Source of the DNA: a virus | Virus record (IMG/VR): IMGVR_UViG_3300010354_000809 | Span: 1-21,518 of that record | Strand: one strand, 5' to 3' | Length of the DNA: 21,518 nucleotides | In this document: piece by piece, positions 14,850 through 20,697 of the stretch | Numbering within the stretch: position 1 is the first letter of the stretch | Layout: every line of letters begins with the position of its first letter | Translations under genes and position numbers: made by a program | Notes under the pieces: generated by a model | The model's input: the letters and a program-made list of their open reading frames with translations, nothing else | The model's database searches: none | Told to the model about the DNA's origin: nothing

Positions 14850-14880
14850 CAAATCTAATAAAACATAGTATATTAAACAA
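14850..14880 (-). promoter_or_regulatory. Bacteroidota-type promoter for the DnaB unit
   Basis: On the minus strand TTG (14880-14878), 20 bases, then TAGATTTG (14857-14850), an exact match to the TAnnTTTG -7 box with correct spacing. It overlaps the 3' end of the 202-aa gene and lies about 77 bases before the DnaB ATG. The surrounding 14 bases (TTTTATTAGATTTG) recur exactly upstream of the DnaA-like gene. Confidence 0.6.
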
Positions 14881-15481
14881 CCTTTTCACTAAAGATTTTA
14901 TCCACATCATCACCAGCTCCAGCCTTAATCATTTCACACCAGTCTGCTAAGTCGGATACTACAGTTCCTTTATCTTGCTTCTTAATAAAATACATAGACG
15001 TACGAGTGTACTTATAATTCTCTCGCATCTGTTGTGCTAAGTATCTTTCTGTAGCAGATAAGATATCTTCCCACGTATACTGATAGTTCTCAAAGAACCA
15101 GCGGAAGTTTGTCTCAACACTCTTTAGATTAGAGCGCATGTACTTCTTACTGCCGGCCATCTTGCTTGGAAACAGTTCATTATACTTGGTAAGGTTATCT
15201 TGGAACTCTTTACCTAATAGTTGAATGCTAGTTTTCTTTTTATGTATCTTAAAGAAACTCTCCACTCTCGCTATTAAGCTCATCGCCTTGGGCTGAAGAT
15301 TGTTGTCTTTGTCCAGGTAACCCATTGCTTCTAACGTTCTTATCTCCTGGTGAAGGTTGATGTTTGCCGGACTCACGTTCTCTCTCCTGCAATAGAGAAA
15401 GTAAAACTGATTGGGACTCATCTGTTCCGTTGCCATCATGTTGAACATTTCCATCATCGCCATATCTGTCTTGGATTTCAT
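14873..15481 (-). CDS. Putative replication accessory protein, 202 aa
   Basis: Two parts are visible. Residues about 20-65 look like a winged-helix or small helical domain (MSPNQFYFLYCRRENVSPAN, then LHQEIRTLEAMGYLD). Residues about 105-180 form a helical block with FPSKMAGSKKYMRSNLKSVE, YTWEDILSATERYLAQQMRE and YTRTSMYFIKKQD. The second part resembles proteins I have seen beside DnaB in Bacteroidota phages; a helicase-loader or initiator role is a guess from place. The first 233 bases overlap the 3' end of the DnaA-like gene in the +1 frame. This reading looks the more protein-like of the two in the overlap. Confidence 0.7.
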   Translation of the reverse strand: MKSKTDMAMMEMFNMMATEQMSPNQFYFLYCRRENVSPANINLHQEIRTLEAMGYLDKDNNLQPKAMSLIARVESFFKIHKKKTSIQLLGKEFQDNLTKYNELFPSKMAGSKKYMRSNLKSVETNFRWFFENYQYTWEDILSATERYLAQQMRENYKYTRTSMYFIKKQDKGTVVSDLADWCEMIKAGAGDDVDKIFSEKVV

Positions 15482-15893
15482 TTTTTATAAGGTTATAGGT
15501 TCGTACTACATCCATGTCTTTTATCTCCAGCTTGTTAGTGATGTTGGTATTTGAATGCAAAACAGTCGCATGATCAAACCCTACAAATTCACCTATAGCT
15601 TTAAACCCGTATCCGGATTCTCTGGCTATCTTAAAAAAGATTTGCCTATGCAGAACGACTTGCTGACGGCGCAGCTTTGATCGTATACCTTCTGCAGGAA
15701 AGGATTCAGGCGCATGCTTTTTAAATACATCGTTTACTATTTCTTCAGCTTGAGTTAAAGATAAAGGTGGTATAAAGAATGAGTTGATGTTAAACTTGAC
15801 GACTGGCCAAAAACCAAACTTGTTATAGAACGCTGAGGTGAATTCTTTTATCATGTCTTCAGCCTCGTTAATTTGCTCTATAGCTTTTTTCAT
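15249..15893 (-). CDS. Replication initiator-like protein with DnaA domain IV
   Basis: 214 aa. Residues about 70-140 match the DNA-binding domain IV of bacterial DnaA: RSKLRRQQVVLHRQIFFKIA, a helix-turn-helix region GYGFKAIGEFVGF, and the signature DHATVLHS (108-114), which in DnaA reads DHSTV. The AAA+ domain of DnaA is absent, so it probably binds DNA but does not itself melt an origin. Residues from about 145 on are a disordered Gly/Ser/Gln/Glu-rich tail that overlaps the next gene by 233 bases. I chose the ATG at 15893; the TTG at 15926 lies inside the promoter. It could instead be a transcription regulator borrowing the DnaA domain. Confidence 0.82.
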   Translation of the reverse strand: MKKAIEQINEAEDMIKEFTSAFYNKFGFWPVVKFNINSFFIPPLSLTQAEEIVNDVFKKHAPESFPAEGIRSKLRRQQVVLHRQIFFKIARESGYGFKAIGEFVGFDHATVLHSNTNITNKLEIKDMDVVRTYNLIKNEIQDRYGDDGNVQHDGNGTDESQSVLLSLLQERERESGKHQPSPGDKNVRSNGLPGQRQQSSAQGDELNSESGEFL

Positions 15894-15907
15894 GTTGTTA
15901 TTATTTT

Positions 15908-15915
15908 TATATTTG
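15908..15915 (+). promoter_or_regulatory. Possible -7 box for the spanin-like pair
   Basis: TATATTTG matches TAnnTTTG 24 bases before the rightward ATG at 15939. No TTG or TTTG is present 19-21 bases upstream, so the match is incomplete. It is placed back to back with the leftward box at 15924-15931. Confidence 0.3.
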
Positions 15916-15923
15916 AAGGACCG

Positions 15924-15931
15924 CAAATCTA
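15924..15931 (-). promoter_or_regulatory. Candidate -7 box for the DnaA-like gene
   Basis: TAGATTTG on the minus strand, inside TTTTATTAGATTTG, which is identical to the DnaB promoter. A TTG at the -33 position is lacking. It lies 30 bases before the ATG at 15893. Confidence 0.45.
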
Positions 15932-15938
15932 ATAAAAG

Positions 15939-16295
15939 ATGGTAAATAAAAACGATAACGATAGAACTGTTTCAGTTCTTTTCATTGTTTTTCTTCTTTT
16001 CGCAGCAGGTATTTGCTTTCTAATCTACTACTTAGATTTAGAAAAGAAAAAGTTAGATAACACCGCTGAAGAAAAAAGATTACGTGACTCGTTATCTTTG
16101 TTACAAAAAGAGATTGATACACTGCATGTTAAACAGAACCAGCTGCAAGTTGCTTACGATAGCATGCTTCTTATTGAACCTACCATAATATACAAAACCC
16201 GTGAAAAAGTTAAGTTTATTTATCTTGAAGCTAATGCTACTCAGCTTGACAGTATCATTCGCAAAAAGTCAAAACGTAAGCGCAGATACAGTTAG
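15939..16295 (+). CDS. Rz-like inner-membrane spanin candidate, 118 aa
   Basis: Rightward gene among leftward replication genes. Residues about 10-31 form one N-terminal membrane helix (VSVLFIVFLLFAAGICFLIY). A charged coiled coil follows to about 78 (KKKLDNTAEEKRLRDSLSLL and on), then a Pro-containing segment IEPTIIYKTREKVKFIY and a basic end (KKSKRKRRYS). This N-in, single-helix plus coiled-coil plan is that of i-spanins, which with an outer-membrane partner fuse the two membranes at lysis. The 3' 95 bases overlap the next gene in another frame, as in Rz/Rz1. No endolysin or holin is visible beside it, so the assignment rests on architecture. A membrane-anchored accessory protein is the alternative. 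Confidence 0.6.
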   Translation: MVNKNDNDRTVSVLFIVFLLFAAGICFLIYYLDLEKKKLDNTAEEKRLRDSLSLLQKEIDTLHVKQNQLQVAYDSMLLIEPTIIYKTREKVKFIYLEANATQLDSIIRKKSKRKRRYS

Positions 16296-16611
16296 ATGTT
16301 ACGGCATGACGGAACTTCGAGAGATTGCCATAAGCCTCGAAGAACTAGATGCGTGTGATACTATTCTTAGCACTACTAAGATTATGCTAGCCAATAGAGA
16401 TTCTATGATTGTACTTAAAGACTCTGAGATATCCAAACAAAGTTTGTCTCTGATGTTAAAAGATAAAATCATAGGTGTAAAAGAAAACGAGATAGAAAAA
16501 TTGACTGAAGATCTAAACAAAGCAAACACCCACAAAAAGTTACTGACTATAGGGTGGGGATCTACTTCATTAGTGTTTGTCGGAATGATTTTCTACCTAG
16601 CAATCCATTAG
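16201..16611 (+). CDS. Secreted/membrane partner overlapping the Rz-like gene, 136 aa
   Basis: The frame starts with GTG at 16201 inside the Rz-like gene (95-base overlap). The GTG gives a textbook signal peptide, MKKLSLFILKLMLLSLTVSF, with a likely cut after SFA (about 21). The next ATG (16234) would lose the basic n-region, so GTG is preferred. The mature part has DTVRCYGMTELREIAISLEE and a helical region with KDSEISKQSLSLMLKDKIIG. A C-terminal membrane helix follows (LLTIGWGSTSLVFVGMIFYL, about 114-133). There is no lipobox, so it is not a classical Rz1 lipoprotein. It ends in a 4-base overlap of stop codons with the convergent helicase gene. Confidence 0.6.
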   Translation: MKKLSLFILKLMLLSLTVSFAKSQNVSADTVRCYGMTELREIAISLEELDACDTILSTTKIMLANRDSMIVLKDSEISKQSLSLMLKDKIIGVKENEIEKLTEDLNKANTHKKLLTIGWGSTSLVFVGMIFYLAIH

Positions 16612-18233
16612 TTTTTCCTTACAACGTATACCGTATCGGTTGCCCGTGAATAGCTGGTATACTTGATCCGGTTACGCTCTAAAGTTTTATGGTTAGCATC
16701 AATGTCGTTCTCGAATATCATGACATGTTTATAGGTTGAACCCTGCGATTTGTGCGCGGTTATAGAGTACGCATAACCTACATCGGCTGTCCACTTTTGT
16801 AAGTTGTAAAAGCATATCCAATCCCTAGCTTGCCTGGCTCTTAAAGCATTCATTCTGGCTTTTTCTACAAGCGCATTGTAAGCCTTCTCACTTTTCTCAT
16901 GAACAACATATATGTTATCGTAGTAAGTGCGGTCTTCTGTCGGTGAATAATAGGATACATAAAGTTGATATGCTTCTAAGTTCATTGCGTATCCGCATTC
17001 GTGCACGTATCTTATAGTAGTATCTATATCTATAACCTCTAACTCTTCCGATGTAGTAAACAATACTTTCCAATATTCGTTTACAAAACCATTCTTTTCA
17101 GATTCTTGTCTTTCAAATATAGGTTTCTTTGCTACAAGCTTTTCTCCTACAACAAACCGTGGAGGATTCTTTCCGTAAAGCATCTCTCTTACTACACTGT
17201 TTACATACTCTACGGTGTTATTCTTCCAGGCTATAGTTCTCATGTAATCGGAATCTTCTTTGAACTCCTCACACTTAAATCTTTGTTCTAAGATATCTCT
17301 TATCTTCTGTCTATCTTTCTCAGGATCTAAATGGATTATACCATGACCATTACTGTTTAATGATGTAACAATCTTAGGTATAGGTTGCTTCATGAGAAGA
17401 TTGTTTCTTAGTTCCAACGAAGCTTTGACTATAGGATTGTCACCTTTCTGCCTCATGATTTCGCTAAGCTCTATGAGTTTAAAGTTATAGCCTTGATTGC
17501 TTCTAAATGGAATAGAGTCTGTCTTCTTTACCGGTGGAATCTGAGCGGGATCTCCCATGAATATGATTTTTATATGCTTAGAATACTTAAGTATATCTTT
17601 GCATAACTTATCATCTAGCATGGATACCTCATCTACAATAAGATAATTGTACTTGCTAAGCTCACTTTTATTTAAAGCATCTGGTAAAAAGATTTGTTCG
17701 CCGTCGTCTGTTACCCTTTCTTTCATACCTAAGAGCTTGTGGATTGTACTATAAGTAAGCTTGGATGCTGAGTTAAATATATCTTCGAAGATATATCCCT
17801 GCATTGCGTCGCCTACACTATGGAACAATACCTTAACAGCCTTATTGGTTGGAGCACCGCAAGCTATCATGCATCTTTCATCAGTAAGACCTATGTACTG
17901 TATCAATCTCTTTACAAGAAATGTTTTGCCAGTACCAGCATAGCCTCTTAGAACTACTGCATCTTCTACAGGATTATCTAGAAAATCTATCATGTCGTTA
18001 AAAGCTGCGGTCTGCCCTTCGTTCAAACCTATAGCCAGCTTTTCCTTTATGAAGTTTTCCATTATCCTTTTAACAATGGTAAAGTTTTCTTTGTCCGGAG
18101 ACTTTAGCATGGTTAGCAATGACTCGTGCTCATCAAGATTTATTATCTCTTTCTGAAGCATCTCATCTACTCGCTTCATCCACATTTTAGTTCTCCAGTC
18201 TAGAAAACCGCTACCACTTGATGTCTTTGCCAT
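16608..18233 (-). CDS. SF1 DNA helicase (Dda/RecD-like)
   Basis: 541-aa 5'-3' type SF1B helicase. Motifs in order: Q74 upstream of the core, Walker A GYAGTGKT (97-104), motif Ia APTNKAV (127-133), Walker B VDEVSM (200-205), motif III GDPAQIPPV (227-235), motif IV region EIMRQKGDN (258-266), motif V ITAHKSQGSTY (491-501) and motif VI YTSYSRATD (525-533). The size and motif set match phage Dda and short RecD2 proteins, which clear obstacles at forks and help initiation and recombination. The start overlaps the UDG gene by 23 bases, and the 3' end overlaps the convergent spanin-like gene. Confidence 0.93.
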   Translation of the reverse strand: MAKTSSGSGFLDWRTKMWMKRVDEMLQKEIINLDEHESLLTMLKSPDKENFTIVKRIMENFIKEKLAIGLNEGQTAAFNDMIDFLDNPVEDAVVLRGYAGTGKTFLVKRLIQYIGLTDERCMIACGAPTNKAVKVLFHSVGDAMQGYIFEDIFNSASKLTYSTIHKLLGMKERVTDDGEQIFLPDALNKSELSKYNYLIVDEVSMLDDKLCKDILKYSKHIKIIFMGDPAQIPPVKKTDSIPFRSNQGYNFKLIELSEIMRQKGDNPIVKASLELRNNLLMKQPIPKIVTSLNSNGHGIIHLDPEKDRQKIRDILEQRFKCEEFKEDSDYMRTIAWKNNTVEYVNSVVREMLYGKNPPRFVVGEKLVAKKPIFERQESEKNGFVNEYWKVLFTTSEELEVIDIDTTIRYVHECGYAMNLEAYQLYVSYYSPTEDRTYYDNIYVVHEKSEKAYNALVEKARMNALRARQARDWICFYNLQKWTADVGYAYSITAHKSQGSTYKHVMIFENDIDANHKTLERNRIKYTSYSRATDTVYVVRKN

Positions 18234-18924
18234 AATGTTTCTTTGTTAAATGGTTTATTCTTCCGAATATATTTTCGGAATCCCATGTCTCCAGGTTCAT
18301 ATGCGCAGCAAATGCCGGATGAGTACATGTAAGTTTAAAGTTGTTACTAGGTATAGATTTCATCCAGTCTTGGGCTTTCTTACCCATGAATGCATAGATT
18401 AAACCTGGATTACTGAACGCTAAAGTATCTAGAAGATAAGCCATGAATGGTTGCCAAAGTTGATAGTGCTGACCTACCTTGTTTACCGTAGTTGTAAATG
18501 CACTATTAAGCATAAGCACACCTTGCTTTGACCATCTAGCTAGATCTGGATCCCAGGTATATCCCTGCTCAGGATAAATGTTTGTCTCTATATCCTTAAA
18601 GATATAACGTAAAGATGCTTGTATTTTCTTATCGTTGCTACAAGAAAATGCTAGACCATCTGCTACACCAGGATAGGGATAAGGATCTTGGCCTATAATA
18701 ACAACCATCAATTCGTTGTAAGGACATTCTTCAAATGCCCTGAACACTTGCTTAAGAGGAGGAGTAAATCGTTTGTTATCCTGTGCTTCCTTTAGTAAAT
18801 CTTCTAGGATCTTATAGAAATCTTCACTTAGTAGGAATCCTTTTAGCTTGTCCGCCCAGCCGGAAGGCTTGAGCTTTTCATAAAGTTTAGATTGTATATC
18901 TTTTAAGTTTATTGTTTCTGACAT
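18211..18924 (-). CDS. ung: Family 1 uracil-DNA glycosylase
   Basis: 237 aa. Removes uracil from DNA. Visible: the water-activating motif GQDPYP (78-83, catalytic D80), GVADGLAFS (86-94), the uracil-binding LMLNSAFTT (137-145), GQHYQLW (151-157) and the His motif HPAFAAH (202-208). Two departures from the E. coli enzyme: the His after QDPY is Pro, and the intercalating Leu of HPSPLS is missing. The first is seen in other viral UDGs, from memory. It is translationally joined to the SF1 helicase. Active repair is likely; a structural role in the replisome, as in poxviruses, is possible. Confidence 0.9.
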   Translation of the reverse strand: MSETINLKDIQSKLYEKLKPSGWADKLKGFLLSEDFYKILEDLLKEAQDNKRFTPPLKQVFRAFEECPYNELMVVIIGQDPYPYPGVADGLAFSCSNDKKIQASLRYIFKDIETNIYPEQGYTWDPDLARWSKQGVLMLNSAFTTTVNKVGQHYQLWQPFMAYLLDTLAFSNPGLIYAFMGKKAQDWMKSIPSNNFKLTCTHPAFAAHMNLETWDSENIFGRINHLTKKHYGKDIKW

Positions 18925-18928
18925 ACAC

Positions 18929-18960
18929 TTGTAATGTTTAGATTATTTTTTATACCTTTG
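18929..18960 (+). promoter_or_regulatory. Bacteroidota-type promoter for the rightward 107-aa gene
   Basis: TTG (18929-18931), 21 bases, then TACCTTTG (18953-18960), an exact TAnnTTTG box. The ATG begins only four bases after the box, so the transcript would start at or within a few bases of the start codon. Confidence 0.6.
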
Positions 18961-18964
18961 AAGC

Positions 18965-19288
18965 ATGTCAAAGAAAATACCTATAGATACTATTCCTTTT
19001 GATGCTAGCATAAAGATAGATATGCCTGGTTCTTTTTATGCAAGAATACAACAGTTCGTTCTTTATTTTTCTAATACGCATCCACCTGAAGAAGTGGTTA
19101 AAGCTATGAATCAGCTTAAAGAAAGAAAAGAACCTGAGACAGACTTCCAATACCACCTTCATACTCTTACTATTTTGATCAACGATATTGAACAAAGCGC
19201 AAAGAAACAAGGTGTTATGGTAGTTAAAGAATTTGAACTTGATGATGATGGCACTATAAAAGCTGTAAAAGAATCTAACGAAAGTTAA
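18965..19288 (+). CDS. Unknown 107-aa protein, rightward
   Basis: Small soluble protein, not recognised. It begins MSKKIPIDTIPFDASIKIDM, has a helical middle (FYARIQQFVLYFSNTHPPEE, HLHTLTILINDIEQSAKKQ) and an acidic C-terminus (FELDDDGTIKAVKESNES). No signal peptide or membrane segment. It is divergent from UDG and converges on the NinB-like gene with a 14-base 3' overlap. Its own promoter places the -7 box four bases from the ATG. Separate control of a single reversed gene suggests a regulator or a gene needed at another time, which is inference. An internal ATG at codon 20 is possible but would cut off a normal-looking N-terminus. Confidence 0.7.
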   Translation: MSKKIPIDTIPFDASIKIDMPGSFYARIQQFVLYFSNTHPPEEVVKAMNQLKERKEPETDFQYHLHTLTILINDIEQSAKKQGVMVVKEFELDDDGTIKAVKESNES

Positions 19289-19691
19289 TATTCACAGTAT
19301 CACCTAGTTCTATTATAGTCTGTATAGTCAAAGCTAGCTCCTCGACAGAGGCATCGCCGAATGACTTACATACTAGGAACTTTTCTCCCTGAATGGTTTT
19401 CTCTACGCATAACCCAGACATCTTCTTTACTTCAAGTTTGAGATCCTCAAAGCTATAACCCGTTTCCCTAGCAAGTTCTCTGATACATGCATGTATCTTT
19501 GCTATCTGCGGAAGGGTGCCTGTATCTGCATTAGATTCTATGAATATCTCAGCACGCTGATTGTGCTCCATAGTTTCTAGGAATAGCTTATACTTATTAG
19601 CGGTACCTTCCGTAGCCGGATACAAAGAACACTTACCGTTCTCTATCTTAGCTACAAACTGACCATGAAATATGTTATTTTGTTGTTTCAT
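19275..19691 (-). CDS. NinB-like recombination protein (tentative), 138 aa
   Basis: The order of features follows phage NinB/Orf: a beta-rich N-terminus, a helical stretch QIAKIHACIRELARETGYSF where NinB has its Q-N-x-x-x-W-x-x-L helix, then EDLKLEVKKMSGL. It closes with KSFGDASVEELALTIQTIIE, where NinB ends with a Ser-x-x-E-x-x-x-x-I helix. NinB proteins bind ssDNA and modulate RecFOR-type recombination. The likeness is in pattern only, so the label is tentative. The gene overlaps the 90-aa gene by 17 bases. Confidence 0.6.
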   Translation of the reverse strand: MKQQNNIFHGQFVAKIENGKCSLYPATEGTANKYKLFLETMEHNQRAEIFIESNADTGTLPQIAKIHACIRELARETGYSFEDLKLEVKKMSGLCVEKTIQGEKFLVCKSFGDASVEELALTIQTIIELGDTVNINFR

Positions 19692-19947
19692 TAAATGTAG
19701 AGTTTACGTGCGCACTGATTATTTTTTCGGCCATGTATCTGTTTTCCTCATCGATGGAGTTTAGCATCTTAAACAAACTTATCATTTCATTATGAGTGAT
19801 CAAACCTGTTTGTTTTATAATTAAAATCTCTATCGCCTTCTTCATATTCTGAATTTGGTTAGACATAGATTCTAGTTTTTTTTGTGTATCATAGTTTTCT
19901 ATGTATATTACATTTGAACCGTCGCTGCTTCTACTCACCATAACCAT
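19675..19947 (-). CDS. Unknown 90-aa protein with HEAT-like motif
   Basis: The N-terminus has YIENYDTQKKLESMSNQIQN, a coiled-coil-like region. Residues 59-77 (FKMLNSIDEENRYMAEKII) share K-M-x-x-S-x-D-x-E-N-R-x-M-A with the 142-aa protein at 7936-8364, nine identities in 18 positions, and a related run in the 74-aa protein at 20473-20697. Two ATGs (19947 and 19941) are close together; both overlap the upstream gene. No function known. Confidence 0.65.
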   Translation of the reverse strand: MVMVSRSSDGSNVIYIENYDTQKKLESMSNQIQNMKKAIEILIIKQTGLITHNEMISLFKMLNSIDEENRYMAEKIISAHVNSTFNETTK

Positions 19948-20179
19948 ACTTTTTAAAGGCCAGCATCTTATTTCTTTCTTCTATAGCTTCTAGTCTAGGC
20001 ATATCTAATTCTGTAATAGATTCACCTGCCATCTCAAGATCTCTTTCCACCTCTTCTAGGAATCTTACCAGATCTCTTATTAGTTTTGGCTTTATTACTT
20101 TTGCTAGGTCTTGTTTGTTTTCTAACAGATGCTCTAGACCCATGCGCTGTTGCGCTACTTGTTTTAAGTTTACGTTCAT
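19931..20179 (-). CDS. Unknown 82-aa helical protein
   Basis: I took the ATG at 20179; earlier in-frame codons read a poor, membrane-like N-terminus. The protein begins MNVNLKQVAQQRMGLEHLLE and continues as charged helices (IRDLVRFLEEVERDLEMAGE, LEAIEERNKMLAFKKYGYGE). It is not recognised. Its first 146 bases overlap the tail of the preceding gene in the +1 frame, and its stop overlaps the next gene's start. Confidence 0.65.
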   Translation of the reverse strand: MNVNLKQVAQQRMGLEHLLENKQDLAKVIKPKLIRDLVRFLEEVERDLEMAGESITELDMPRLEAIEERNKMLAFKKYGYGE

Positions 20180-20372
20180 TGATGTTGATTTTAAATGTGT
20201 TGTTTTTACATAAACGAATATCGTTAGCTTCATAATGTTTAATAGCACCATCTTCTTCTAAAGCTACAACCCACACTGTATTTTCATGTGGACCATAGTC
20301 TATTATGAAGAGAGCGTGACCATCTCCGTGAGGTGTTATTACCCACAAGAACTGTTTGATTTCATGTATCAT
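20034..20372 (-). CDS. Unknown 112-aa protein with overprinted basic tail
   Basis: The first 65 or so residues look like a real folded domain (FLWVITPHGDGHALFIIDYG, TVWVVALEEDGAIKHYEAND, LCKNNTFKINI). The remaining residues (for example VRKQTRPSKSNKAKTNKRSG) are a Lys/Arg/Ser-rich tail produced where the frame runs 146 bases into the next gene. The start ATG at 20372 overlaps the stop of the tiny lipoprotein gene (ATGA). Function unknown. Confidence 0.6.
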   Translation of the reverse strand: MIHEIKQFLWVITPHGDGHALFIIDYGPHENTVWVVALEEDGAIKHYEANDIRLCKNNTFKININERKLKTSSATAHGSRASVRKQTRPSKSNKAKTNKRSGKIPRRGGKRS

Positions 20373-20476
20373 GATTTTCCGTATTCTCTCTGCTCTTCAT
20401 CTTTAGGGTCTTGACATTGGCATGTGCAACCAGTAAGAAACAATGAGAGGACTACTAATATAATAAATCTTTTCAT
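20369..20476 (-). CDS. Tiny lipoprotein, 35 aa
   Basis: Short gene fitted exactly between two others by ATGA overlaps at both ends (20476 and 20369-20372). It encodes a type II signal peptide, MKRFIILVVLSLFLTGC, with lipobox L14-T-G-C17. A mature part of only 19 residues follows, starting CTCQCQDPKDEEQ. The lipobox, the basic start and the perfect gene packing make it convincing despite its size. Possible roles are an o-spanin (Rz1-like) or a superinfection-exclusion lipoprotein; the sequence cannot decide. Confidence 0.75.
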   Translation of the reverse strand: MKRFIILVVLSLFLTGCTCQCQDPKDEEQREYGKS

Positions 20477-20697
20477 GATATACCAAGTTTATCTTTTAGT
20501 ATGTAAGCAGCTAGTTCTCGATCTTCTTCTGTACTGTTTATCATTTTAGCAAGAGTGCTTTCCTCTTCTTTGTTAACAAGTTCTTGTACAGAACAATCGT
20601 TTAGGTATTGGAATAGCCTCCACTTTCTAATCATTTCCCAGTTAGTTTCTGGATCATGATCAGGAGGAATGTTTTTTAGTAAGTCGTTTAAGTCCAT
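20473..20697 (-). CDS. Unknown 74-aa acidic protein
   Basis: The ATG at 20697 shares its A with the TAA stop of the SPL-like gene (TAATG), a better start than the TTG at 20724. It begins MDLNDLLKNIPPDHDPETNW and ends with a helix LAKMINSTEEDRELAAYIL. That helix is a one-residue-shorter version of the motif in the 90-aa protein two genes downstream (KMLNSIDEENRYMAEKII). The two may be paralogues or share a binding motif. Function unknown. Confidence 0.65.
   Translation of the reverse strand: MDLNDLLKNIPPDHDPETNWEMIRKWRLFQYLNDCSVQELVNKEEESTLAKMINSTEEDRELAAYILKDKLGIS

Noticed and set aside
3377-14906. Two perfect DnaA boxes (TTATCCACA) at 3377-3385 and 14898-14906 as a possible origin
   Set aside because: They are 11.5 kb apart, inside coding sequence, and no cluster or AT-rich unwinding region accompanies them. 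Chance matches cannot be excluded.
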